6,440 bases of DNA from Mailhella sp. (GCA_017940105.1 JAGAZG010000152.1:1-6440), one strand, 5' to 3'; positions 1 to 5,653 are shown, numbered from the stretch's first letter. Program-made: numbers and translations. The notes: generated by a model not told the origin, from the letters alone.

Positions 1-536
1 CCCGTCTTGAAACGATATACCGTGAGAAGGTGGTTCCGGTATTGCAGAAGGAGTTTGCATATAAATCTCCCATGCAGATCCCTGGAATCGAAAAGATCTC
101 CCTGAATATCGGTCTTGGCTCTGCCAACCAGAACCAGAAGCTGATAGACGACTGCGTAGCCGACCTGACCGCTATTTCCGGCCAGAAGGCAGTAGTCACA
201 CGTGCCAAAAAGTCCATTGCCGCTTTCAAGCTGCGTGAAGGTATGCCTATAGGCGTGCGTGTCACGCTGCGAAAAGACGCCATGTGGGACTTTCTTGATA
301 AGCTGATGAATTTTGCCCTGCCCCGAGTGCGCGATTTCCGCGGTATTCCGGATCGAGGCTTCGATGGACGCGGCAATTTTACACTCGGTATCAAGGAGCA
401 TACGATCTTTCCAGAAATGGAAGCTGATCGTGTGGACAGCCCCGTTGGCATGAACATCACCATTGTGACCACCGCAGCTACGGATAAAGAAAGCAAGCTG
501 ATGCTTGAGCAGCTCGGCATGCCATTCCGCAAGTAA
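1..536 (+). CDS. rplE: 50S ribosomal protein L5 (5'-truncated)
   Basis: L5 is a 50S protein of the central protuberance that binds 5S rRNA together with L18 and contacts the P-site tRNA and S13. The reading frame is open from the first full codon at position 3 and ends in TAA at 534-536, giving 177 visible residues. The GTG at 30 could be taken as a start, but the codons before it read RLETIYREK, which matches the usual L5 N-terminus (M-x-R-L-x-x-x-Y). The true start therefore lies only about one or two codons upstream of the window. The conserved core motifs FRGIPDRGFDGRGN and GIKEHTIFPE and the C-terminal LGMPFRK are intact. The next gene, rpsN, starts 10 bases downstream. In Escherichia coli the S8 autoregulatory mRNA site lies around the rplX/rplE start, which is outside the visible sequence, so that control cannot be judged here. 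Confidence 0.97.
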   Translation, partial: RLETIYREKVVPVLQKEFAYKSPMQIPGIEKISLNIGLGSANQNQKLIDDCVADLTAISGQKAVVTRAKKSIAAFKLREGMPIGVRVTLRKDAMWDFLDKLMNFALPRVRDFRGIPDRGFDGRGNFTLGIKEHTIFPEMEADRVDSPVGMNITIVTTAATDKESKLMLEQLGMPFRK

Positions 537-546
537 GGAGTGAGAC

Positions 547-732
547 ATGGCTCGTACGTCTCTTAAAGTCAAAGCCGCTCGTAAACCAAAGTTTGCCGTG
601 CGCGCTTATAATCGCTGCCCAGTATGCGGCCGTCCCCACGCTTACATGCGCCAGTTCGGTCTTTGCCGTATCTGTTTTCGCGAAAAAGCGCTCAGCGGTG
701 AATTGCCGGGCGTTCGTAAATCCAGCTGGTAA
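547..732 (+). CDS. rpsN: 30S ribosomal protein S14, zinc-binding (type Z)
   Basis: This 61-residue protein is the short, zinc-ribbon form of S14 (also annotated rpsZ or rpsN type Z), a 30S head protein bound to 16S rRNA next to S3, S10 and S19. Two CxxC pairs, C24-x2-C27 and C40-x2-C43, form the predicted zinc site. They are separated by the typical basic and aromatic linker, and the C-terminal GVRKSSW ending is characteristic of the family. The long Cys-free S14 found in Escherichia coli is about 100 residues, so this is clearly the C+ type. The start is supported by AAGGAG at 535-540, which overlaps the rplE stop codon and lies 6 bases before ATG. That overlap suggests translation coupled to rplE. 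Confidence 0.98.
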   Translation: MARTSLKVKAARKPKFAVRAYNRCPVCGRPHAYMRQFGLCRICFREKALSGELPGVRKSSW

Positions 733-759
733 GCCCAGCCAACATTCAGGAGTTATACC

Positions 760-1146
760 ATGTTGACCGATCCCATTGCCGATATGCTTACGCGTATCCG
801 CAACGCACACCTGGCCCTCCACAAGGAAGTGAGTGTGCCGCGCTCGAAGATTAAGGAAGCCATGGCGACCATCCTCAAGCAGGAAGGCTATGTGGAAGAT
901 GTGAGCATTGATGAGGAAAATCGCTCCATCACCATTGCGCTGAAGTATTTTAAGGGTCGTCCCGCCATCAACGGTCTTAAACGCGTCAGCAAGCCTGGCC
1001 GCCGTGTCTATGTGGGCGCTTATGATATCCCCCGCGTCCAGAATGGTCTCGGCATATGCATTCTGTCCACTTCCCGCGGCGTGCTGGATGGCATGACCGC
1101 CCAGGCGGAGAAGACGGGCGGAGAACTTCTTTGTGAAGTCTGGTGA
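760..1146 (+). CDS. rpsH: 30S ribosomal protein S8
   Basis: S8 is a primary 16S rRNA-binding protein of the 30S platform (helix 21/25 region) and, in enteric bacteria, the repressor of the spc operon. The 128-residue product is close to the usual length of about 130. It starts with MLTDPIADMLTRIRNA, the standard S8 N-terminus. The C-terminal RNA-binding signature ILSTSRGV lies at residues 101-108, followed by GGELLCEVW. AGGAG at 748-752, 7 bases before ATG, fixes the start. It lies 27 bases after rpsN and is followed by a 43-base gap containing a small hairpin. Whether S8 regulates this operon cannot be seen here, because the classical mRNA target near rplE is outside the window. Confidence 0.98.
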   Translation: MLTDPIADMLTRIRNAHLALHKEVSVPRSKIKEAMATILKQEGYVEDVSIDEENRSITIALKYFKGRPAINGLKRVSKPGRRVYVGAYDIPRVQNGLGICILSTSRGVLDGMTAQAEKTGGELLCEVW

Positions 1147-1148
1147 TC

Positions 1149-1164
1149 GCGGCGTTTACGCCGC
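1149..1164 (+). other. Small perfect hairpin in the rpsH-rplF gap
   Basis: GCGGCG (1149-1154) and CGCCGC (1159-1164) form a perfect 6-bp G+C stem closed by the loop TTTA, just 2 bases after the rpsH stop codon. No T-tract follows (the next bases are TGACCTTCAG), so it does not look like an intrinsic terminator. It could act as a transcript-stability or RNase-processing element, or be incidental. It ends 12 bases before the rplF Shine-Dalgarno AAGGTG (1177-1182) and so should not occlude it. Confidence 0.5.
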
Positions 1165-1189
1165 TGACCTTCAGCCAAGGTGAAATAAC

Positions 1190-1732
1190 ATGTCGAGAAT
1201 AGGAAAACAGCCCATTACGCTTCCCAAGGGCGTCGAAGTGAAGCTGGGCGAAGATATGATAGAGGTCAAGGGACCCAAGGGCACCCTTCAGACACCGACA
1301 AGTCCTTTGCTTAATTATGAGCTTAAAGACGGGCACGTCAGCATCAGCAGAAAGGATGATACTCGCGAAAGCAATGCTCAGCATGGTCTTCGGCGTACAT
1401 TGCTCAATAACTGCATCGAAGGTGTGAGCAAGGGGTTCTCTAAGACTCTAGAAGTAGTAGGCGTCGGCTTCAAAGTAGCGGTCAAAGGCAATCTTATAGA
1501 TCTTTCTGTGGGCTTTTCACATCCCGTTCTGGTTGAGCTCCCAAAGGGGCTTGAAGCTAAAGCCGAAGGCACAAAGCTCACAATTTCCGGCATAGATAAG
1601 CAGCTCGTCGGTGAGTTTGCCGCCCGCCTGCGCCGCATACGCAAGCCTGAGCCTTATAAGGGCAAGGGCATTAAGTACGAAACAGAAATTATCCGCCGCA
1701 AGGCCGGCAAGTCCGGCGGCAAGGGCAAATAG
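1190..1732 (+). CDS. rplF: 50S ribosomal protein L6
   Basis: L6 binds 23S rRNA near the sarcin-ricin loop and the factor-binding site of the 50S subunit. At 180 residues it has the usual length of about 175-180. Two tandem copies of the L6 fold are expected, at roughly residues 1-82 and 83-180. The N-terminal MSRIGKQPI and the C-terminal signature PEPYKGKGIKYE (residues 153-164) are both present, followed by a Lys/Gly-rich basic tail. The start is supported by AAGGTG (1177-1182), 7 bases upstream of ATG. rplR follows after an 11-base gap. Nothing is truncated or unusual. Confidence 0.98.
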   Translation: MSRIGKQPITLPKGVEVKLGEDMIEVKGPKGTLQTPTSPLLNYELKDGHVSISRKDDTRESNAQHGLRRTLLNNCIEGVSKGFSKTLEVVGVGFKVAVKGNLIDLSVGFSHPVLVELPKGLEAKAEGTKLTISGIDKQLVGEFAARLRRIRKPEPYKGKGIKYETEIIRRKAGKSGGKGK

Positions 1733-1743
1733 GGGTTACGGTT

Positions 1744-2103
1744 ATGATTCTTTCCAAGAATGAAAGCCGGAAGCGCCGCAAGGTGCATATTCGCAAAAAG
1801 ATTTCCGGCACCTCAGAACGTCCCCGCCTGGTTGTGTACCGCTCCAACATGCATATTTATGCCCAGGTTGTGGATGACACGATAGGTGAAACGCTTGTTG
1901 CAACCTCTACGCTTTCCATGTCCAAAGCAGGACAGAAAGCTTCCTGCAACAAAGCGGGCGCAGAGTCCGTGGGTAAAGAGATTGCCCGCCTGGCTCTCGA
2001 AAACGACATACATAAGGTCGTTTTTGATCGTAACGGCTATCTGTATCATGGTCGCATAAAGGCTGTTGCCGAAGGCGCCCGTGAAGGCGGCCTTGAATTC
2101 TAG
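1744..2103 (+). CDS. rplR: 50S ribosomal protein L18
   Basis: L18 binds 5S rRNA with L5 and mediates its attachment to 23S rRNA in the central protuberance. The 119-residue product has the normal bacterial length. It opens with a strongly basic arm (RKRRKVHIRKK, residues 9-19). The conserved ERPRLVVYRSNMHIYAQ block is at residues 25-41, and the family-typical C-terminus runs from VVFDRNG (92-98) to REGGLEF (113-119). The Shine-Dalgarno is a modest AGGGG at 1731-1735, overlapping the rplF stop codon, 8 bases before ATG. rpsE begins 32 bases further on. Confidence 0.98.
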   Translation: MILSKNESRKRRKVHIRKKISGTSERPRLVVYRSNMHIYAQVVDDTIGETLVATSTLSMSKAGQKASCNKAGAESVGKEIARLALENDIHKVVFDRNGYLYHGRIKAVAEGAREGGLEF

Positions 2104-2135
2104 TCGTCCATTCAGGACAGCAAGAGCAGGAAAAT

Positions 2136-2642
2136 ATGGAACAGCAGCAGCAAACACAACAGGATTCCGGCTATATCGAAAAAGTCGTGAGCCTCAACCG
2201 TGTTGCCAAGGTCGTGAAAGGTGGACGTCGTTTCAGCTTCAGCGCGCTCATTGTCGTTGGCGACGGCAAGGGCAGCGTGGGGTACGGGCTAGGCAAGGCT
2301 CAGGAAGTGCCCGAAGCAATGCGTAAGGCAACTGAACGCGCTCGTAAGTCTATGGTTCAGATTCCCCTTGTGGAAGGAACTCTCCCTTATGAAGTGCTCG
2401 GTCGTTTTGGCGCAGGACGCGTCCTTCTTAAGCCGGCATCCCGCGGTACCGGCATTATTGCTGGCGGCGCTGTGCGCGCGGTCATGGAAGCCGTTGGGGT
2501 AACCGACGTGCTTGCCAAGGCTATTGGCACCAACAACCCGCATAACGTGCTTCGCGCAACTGTTGAGGGGCTTTCTTCCCTCCGCAGCGCAGAAGAAGTT
2601 TCTGAAGTGCGCGGTAAAAAACTGGAAGCCCCGCGTAAGTAG
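2136..2642 (+). CDS. rpsE: 30S ribosomal protein S5
   Basis: S5 is a 30S body protein near the mRNA entry site and the central pseudoknot. It influences decoding fidelity and is the classical spectinomycin-resistance locus. The 168-residue product has a double-stranded-RNA-binding-like N-terminal domain (residues about 13-78, including VVKGGRRFSFSALIVVGDGKG). Its C-terminal domain (about 84-160) carries LLKPASRGTGIIAGGAVRAV and GTNNPHNVLRAT. The spectinomycin loop around KVVKGGRRFSF (residues 25-35) looks wild type. The extreme N-terminus is unusually glutamine-rich (MEQQQQTQQDSG). The Shine-Dalgarno AGGA (2128-2131) is only 4 bases before ATG, which is short but workable. Confidence 0.98.
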   Translation: MEQQQQTQQDSGYIEKVVSLNRVAKVVKGGRRFSFSALIVVGDGKGSVGYGLGKAQEVPEAMRKATERARKSMVQIPLVEGTLPYEVLGRFGAGRVLLKPASRGTGIIAGGAVRAVMEAVGVTDVLAKAIGTNNPHNVLRATVEGLSSLRSAEEVSEVRGKKLEAPRK

Positions 2643-2660
2643 GGTTATAAGGTAAAGCAC

Positions 2661-2837
2661 ATGTCTGAGATCAAGGTGAAACTCATCAAGAGTCGTATCG
2701 GCACGACCCCAGCTCAGAAGAAAGTTCTTGACGCCATGGGCCTTCGCCGCCGTGAGATGGTCAAGAGCCTTAAGGATAATCCCGCTACGCGCGGCATGAT
2801 TGCAAGCGTAACCCATCTTGTTGAGGTTATTGAATAA
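2661..2837 (+). CDS. rpmD: 50S ribosomal protein L30
   Basis: L30 is a small 50S protein bound to 23S rRNA near helix 38; it is absent from some bacterial lineages. The frame reads 58 residues, beginning MSEIKVKLIKSRIGTT and containing PAQKKVLDAMGLRRR (residues 17-31), the diagnostic L30 helix. The ending HLVEVIE is also typical. Length matches the family (about 58-62). AAGG at 2649-2652, 8 bases upstream, supports the start. Its TAA stop (2835-2837) shares its last base with the rplO ATG, so translation of the two genes is probably coupled. Confidence 0.96.
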   Translation: MSEIKVKLIKSRIGTTPAQKKVLDAMGLRRREMVKSLKDNPATRGMIASVTHLVEVIE

Positions 2838-3316
2838 TGAGACTTAACGATCTGTATCCTTTCCCAGAGGAACGCAAAGGCCGCAGGCGTGTTGGCCGCG
2901 GAGCAGGCACAGGACTTGGCGGGACTTCCGGCAAGGGCCACAAGGGCCAGAATGCCCGTGCAGGCGGTGGTGTCCGCCCAGGCTTTGAAGGCGGTCAGAT
3001 GCCTTTGCAGCGCCGTCTGCCAAAGCGTGGTTTTAAAAATTACGATTTCAAGGTGACCTATGAAGTCGTCAATCTGGATCGCCTTCTTAAGGCATTTCCT
3101 GCCGACCAGAAAGAGATCACACTTGAAGATATTTATACGCGCGGTCTTGCTAAGGGCGGCCTTGTAAAGGTGCTTGGAGCAGGTAATGTCGACAGAGCTG
3201 TCAGCGTTGAGGCCTTTTGTTTCAGCCAGTCTGCCAAGGACAAGATCCTGGCTGCCGGCGGTGAAGTAAAGGAACTCCTGGCTGGCGAAGACGAAGCTGC
3301 CGCTTCTGAGGAATAA
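2837..3316 (+). CDS. rplO: 50S ribosomal protein L15
   Basis: L15 is a 50S assembly protein with a long extended Gly/Arg-rich N-terminal arm that threads through 23S rRNA. The arm is visible at residues about 12-55 (GRGAGTGLGGTSGKGHKGQ, then the RAGGG and GFEGGQMPLQRR segments). The globular domain follows at about 70-146. The start overlaps the rpmD stop by one base, and GAGG at 2823-2826 inside rpmD lies 10 bases upstream. The protein has 159 residues, longer than the 144 of Escherichia coli. The extra length is an acidic tail (GEDEAAASEE, 150-159), unusual on a basic ribosomal protein. The DNA of this tail also supplies the secY Shine-Dalgarno. secY begins 3 bases after the stop, in the same reading frame. 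Confidence 0.97.
   Translation: MRLNDLYPFPEERKGRRRVGRGAGTGLGGTSGKGHKGQNARAGGGVRPGFEGGQMPLQRRLPKRGFKNYDFKVTYEVVNLDRLLKAFPADQKEITLEDIYTRGLAKGGLVKVLGAGNVDRAVSVEAFCFSQSAKDKILAAGGEVKELLAGEDEAAASEE
3308..3312 (+). promoter_or_regulatory. Ribosome binding site deciding the secY GTG start
   Basis: GAGGA lies at the very end of rplO. Its GAGG core is 8 bases before the GTG at 3320, which is good spacing. The first in-frame ATG, at 3341, lacks a comparable purine-rich element at the right distance. Upstream extension is impossible because the rplO TAA (3314-3316) is in frame, so the GTG start is favoured. Confidence 0.75.
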
Positions 3317-3319
3317 ATC

Positions 3320-4618
3320 GTGGCGAACGGCGTTGACACCATGGCTCAAATGCCTGAGCTGCGCAAAAAACTGGCATGGACCCTTTTTATCCTGTGCATG
3401 TACAGGGTGGGGGTTCATGTCCCCGTGCCTGGCATAGATGTCAGCGCGCTCTCGCATTTCTTTGCCAGCATGCAGGGATCGGTTTTCGCCCTGCTTGACA
3501 TGTTTTCTGGCGGTGGCCTGCGTAACGTTTCTGTCTTTGCTCTTGGCATCATGCCTTATATCTCGGCTTCGATCATACTGCAGCTCATGCAGGTCGTCAG
3601 TCCGGACATTAAGCGCATGGCAAAAGAGGAAGGACAGGTTGGCAGGCGCAAGATAACGCAGTATACCCGCTATCTGACCGTTGGCATCACGCTTATACAG
3701 GGACTTGGCATAGCAACTCTCCTTGAAGGTATGACAAGCCCGGAAAACGCGCCAGTTGTCATGAATCCAGGATGGGAATTCCGGTTGGTCACCATTGTTA
3801 CACTGACAGCCGGCACTATTCTCATTATGTGGCTTGGCGAACAGATAACCGCCAAAGGCATAGGTAACGGTATCTCGCTCATTATCTTCTCGGGCATCGT
3901 AGTAGGTATACCAGGAGCGCTGCTCCGTTCTTTTCAGCTGATTAAGGCTGGCGACATGAATATTCTTTTCGCCATCTTTATTGTTATCATGATGCTTGCA
4001 GTCACAGTTGGCATCGTGTTTGTGGAAAGAGCTCAGCGACGAATTCCCATACAGTATGCCAAGCGCCAGATTGGTCGTAGAATGTATGGCGGTCAGACCA
4101 CGCATCTGCCACTCAGAATAAATACTGCCGGCGTTATCCCACCTATTTTTGCGCAGAGCCTTCTGCTCTTTCCTGCAACTATGGCGGGTTTTTCAACGGC
4201 TGTGTGGTTGCAACGTGTAGTTCAGTGGTTTCAGCCTACTTCGATACTGTACAACATAATTTTCGTAGGGCTTATTTTCTTCTTCTGTTTCTTTTACACT
4301 GCAATTATCTTTGACCCCAAGGACATTGCAGAAAATTTGAAGAAAGCCGGGGGATTTGTTCCAGGCATCAGACCAGGTGAAAAGACCCGCGAATATATTG
4401 ATAATGTTCTTACTCGGTTGACGTTCTGGGGCGGCATCTACATATCTTTGATTTCAGTGTTGCCCATGTTGCTCATCGCCCAGTTCAACGTGCCATTTTA
4501 TTTTGGCGGTACAAGCCTGCTCATTTTGGTTGGGGTGGCTATAGACTTTATGAGTCAGGTTGAATCGCATTTGATTTCACAGCAGTACGGCGATTTGATG
4601 AAAAACAGAAGGGCGTAG
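3320..4618 (+). CDS. secY: Sec translocon channel subunit SecY
   Basis: SecY is the inner-membrane pore of the SecYEG translocon, exporting or inserting proteins with SecA or the ribosome. The 432-residue product shows ten hydrophobic segments at roughly 18-35, 72-92, 117-136, 153-173, 183-205, 213-235, 267-287, 308-330, 363-386 and 396-413. The plug region is glycine-rich (MFSGGGL, 61-67). The signature GIMPYISASII is at 76-86. The C5 cytoplasmic loop contains GIRPGEKT (349-356), whose R351 corresponds to the functionally critical R357 of Escherichia coli SecY. NTAGVIPPIFA (268-278) and PFYFGGTSLLI (392-402) are also classical. The GTG start is supported by GAGGA upstream; ATG at 3341 is the alternative and would lose 7 residues. 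map follows after 2 bases. Confidence 0.98.
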   Translation: MANGVDTMAQMPELRKKLAWTLFILCMYRVGVHVPVPGIDVSALSHFFASMQGSVFALLDMFSGGGLRNVSVFALGIMPYISASIILQLMQVVSPDIKRMAKEEGQVGRRKITQYTRYLTVGITLIQGLGIATLLEGMTSPENAPVVMNPGWEFRLVTIVTLTAGTILIMWLGEQITAKGIGNGISLIIFSGIVVGIPGALLRSFQLIKAGDMNILFAIFIVIMMLAVTVGIVFVERAQRRIPIQYAKRQIGRRMYGGQTTHLPLRINTAGVIPPIFAQSLLLFPATMAGFSTAVWLQRVVQWFQPTSILYNIIFVGLIFFFCFFYTAIIFDPKDIAENLKKAGGFVPGIRPGEKTREYIDNVLTRLTFWGGIYISLISVLPMLLIAQFNVPFYFGGTSLLILVGVAIDFMSQVESHLISQQYGDLMKNRRA

Positions 4619-4620
4619 CC

Positions 4621-5421
4621 ATGAAGAAGTTTCGGGGCGTTTTTATCAAGAATGAGCATGAAATCGAAGTTCTGCGCGTGGCAAACGGAATGACTGCCAC
4701 AATTCTTGACGAACTGGTGGCCAACGTGCGTCCCGGCGTTCCCACCATATATTTTGAAGAGCTCACGCAAAAGATGTGCCGAGAAATGGGAGTTCGTCCG
4801 ACATTTCAGGGATATTACGGCTATCCATATGCGCTTTGCTGTTCAGTAAATGATACTATCATCCATGGGTTTCCGTCGAAGGATATTATTTTAAAAGAGG
4901 GCGATATCGTCAGCTTTGACATGGGCGTTGAGTATCAGGGCTTCACGGGAGATTCGGCTAGAACGGCGTTTTGCGGCGAGGTTTCTGACGCGGCGCGACA
5001 TCTCTCTGATGTCACAAAAAAATGTCTGGAACTGGGCATAGCCGAGGCTCATGCAGGCAATAATTTGTATGCGATTTCGGCGGCGGTGCAGCGTTACGCC
5101 GAAGCGGAAGGGCTTCATGTTATCCGGGATTTCGTTGGGCATGGCGTTGGGGCCAGTCTTCACGAAAAGCCGGAAGTCCCTAATTTCGTGCCACGCGGCG
5201 GCATGGTTAACGGGATTCCAGGCGGCATTCCTCTTAAGTCGGGAATGGTAATCGCCATTGAGCCCATGTTGGCAATAGGCACCCATGAAGTGGAAGTCAT
5301 GCCCGATGGCTGGACGACAAAGATAAAAGATCGCAGCCTTTCAGCTCATTGGGAACATAGTGTTGTCATACGGCAGGGGGAGGCGGAAATCCTCAGCCTT
5401 GCGAGCAATTATAAAGGCTGA
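4621..5421 (+). CDS. map: Methionine aminopeptidase, type I
   Basis: MetAP is a cytosolic dinuclear-metal hydrolase that removes the initiator methionine from nascent proteins when the second residue is small. All five expected metal ligands can be placed: D100 (SFDMGV), D111 (TGDSARTA), H174 (VGHGVG), E214 (AIEPM) and E245 (WEHSV). H82 (NDTIIHGFP) and H181 (LHEKPE) match the catalytic and substrate histidines. No zinc-finger or other N-terminal extension is present, so this is the simple bacterial form. The 266 residues are near the usual 250-265. A slightly lengthened Gly/Pro loop lies at about 190-205. GAAGGG (4608-4613) inside the end of secY, 7 bases before ATG, is the Shine-Dalgarno. 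Following secY by 2 bases implies co-transcription and probably coupled translation. Confidence 0.98.
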   Translation: MKKFRGVFIKNEHEIEVLRVANGMTATILDELVANVRPGVPTIYFEELTQKMCREMGVRPTFQGYYGYPYALCCSVNDTIIHGFPSKDIILKEGDIVSFDMGVEYQGFTGDSARTAFCGEVSDAARHLSDVTKKCLELGIAEAHAGNNLYAISAAVQRYAEAEGLHVIRDFVGHGVGASLHEKPEVPNFVPRGGMVNGIPGGIPLKSGMVIAIEPMLAIGTHEVEVMPDGWTTKIKDRSLSAHWEHSVVIRQGEAEILSLASNYKG

Positions 5422-5445
5422 CTTTCGCGTCGTGATACACTGTCC

Positions 5446-5474
5446 TTGACAGGGTTATGAGAACAGGATAAAAG
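5446..5474 (+). promoter_or_regulatory. Candidate sigma70-type promoter upstream of rpmJ
   Basis: A perfect -35 hexamer TTGACA (5446-5451) is followed by a 17-base spacer and TAAAAG (5469-5474), which matches 4 of 6 positions of the TATAAT consensus. Alternatively GATAAA (5467-5472) serves with a 15-base spacer. The site is in the only long intergenic gap, 60 bases ahead of rpmJ, and is oriented toward rpmJ-rpsM-rpsK. Transcription would be expected to start near 5480-5482. The inference is an internal promoter for the alpha-operon genes; upstream read-through from spc may also contribute. Confidence 0.6.
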
Positions 5475-5509
5475 ATGCAATTCCGGCAAACATGCCGGAA
5501 TGACGTATC
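5474..5509 (+). promoter_or_regulatory. Strong hairpin in the rpmJ leader
   Basis: TTCCGGCA (5481-5488) and TGCCGGAA (5493-5500) form a perfect 8-bp stem with loop AACA. A5480-T5501 extends it to 9 bp. A further 5-bp lower helix, GATGC (5474-5478) with GTATC (5505-5509, one G-U pair), can form below a small asymmetric internal loop. No T-tract follows on the + strand (the next bases are AAAAGC), so it is not a typical intrinsic terminator. It lies 24 bases ahead of the rpmJ start and does not include the Shine-Dalgarno GGAG (5524-5527). Roles in regulation, mRNA processing or 5'-end stability are possible; none is demonstrated by the sequence. Confidence 0.6.
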
Positions 5510-5533
5510 AAAAGCTACAAAGCGGAGAGATCG

Positions 5534-5647
5534 ATGAAAGTCAGGCCTTCCGTCAAAAAAATCTGCCCGAAGTGCAAGGTTATCCGGCGCAAGGGTGTGT
5601 TGAGAGTTATCTGCGAAAACCCCAGGCATAAACAACGCCAGGGATAA
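5534..5647 (+). CDS. rpmJ: 50S ribosomal protein L36 (zinc-binding form)
   Basis: L36 is the smallest 50S protein and binds 23S rRNA with a zinc ribbon. The 37-residue product is exactly the family's usual length and begins [15 protein letters not shown]. The zinc ligands are C11, C14, C27 and H32 (C-x2-C-x12-C-x4-H), so this is the C+ form. The C-terminal NPRHKQRQG is standard. GGAG (5524-5527), 6 bases before ATG, marks the ribosome binding site. It is the first gene after the 112-base gap with the candidate promoter, and rpsM starts 18 bases later. In many bacteria infA precedes rpmJ, but here map does. Confidence 0.97.
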
Positions 5648-5653
5648 CCTTGC

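Noticed and set aside
30..32. GTG as the start of rplE.
   Set aside because: The nine codons upstream in frame (RLETIYREK) match the normal N-terminus of L5, so the gene continues past the window edge and this GTG is an internal valine codon.
2066..2326. An 86-codon + strand frame overlapping the rplR/rpsE junction.
   Set aside because: It overlaps the end of rplR and the start of rpsE out of frame. Both are certain genes, and the product is an unstructured Arg/Gln-rich sequence.
3333..3338. TTGACA at the start of secY, with another at 3495-3500, as internal promoters.
   Set aside because: No -10-like hexamer occurs 15-19 bases downstream of either, and both are explained by coding sequence.
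2714..4105. A long open frame on the - strand (463 codons) opposite rpmD, rplO and secY.
   Set aside because: Its codons are aligned antisense to those of rplO and secY, which share one frame. Its stops would need TTA, CTA or TCA codons in those genes, and they avoid them. The translation is His/Cys/Arg-rich with no recognisable domain, so it is a shadow of codon bias.
5410..5415. TATAAA at the end of map as a -10 element.
   Set aside because: It matches 5 of 6 consensus positions, but no -35-like hexamer or extended -10 TG lies upstream at the right distance, and the bases are map codons (NYKG).
5474..5509. The rpmJ leader hairpin as a rho-independent terminator of the spc transcript.
   Set aside because: The stem is strong, but no run of T follows it on the + strand. 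On the - strand the Ts come only after several intervening bases, and no gene there needs terminating.
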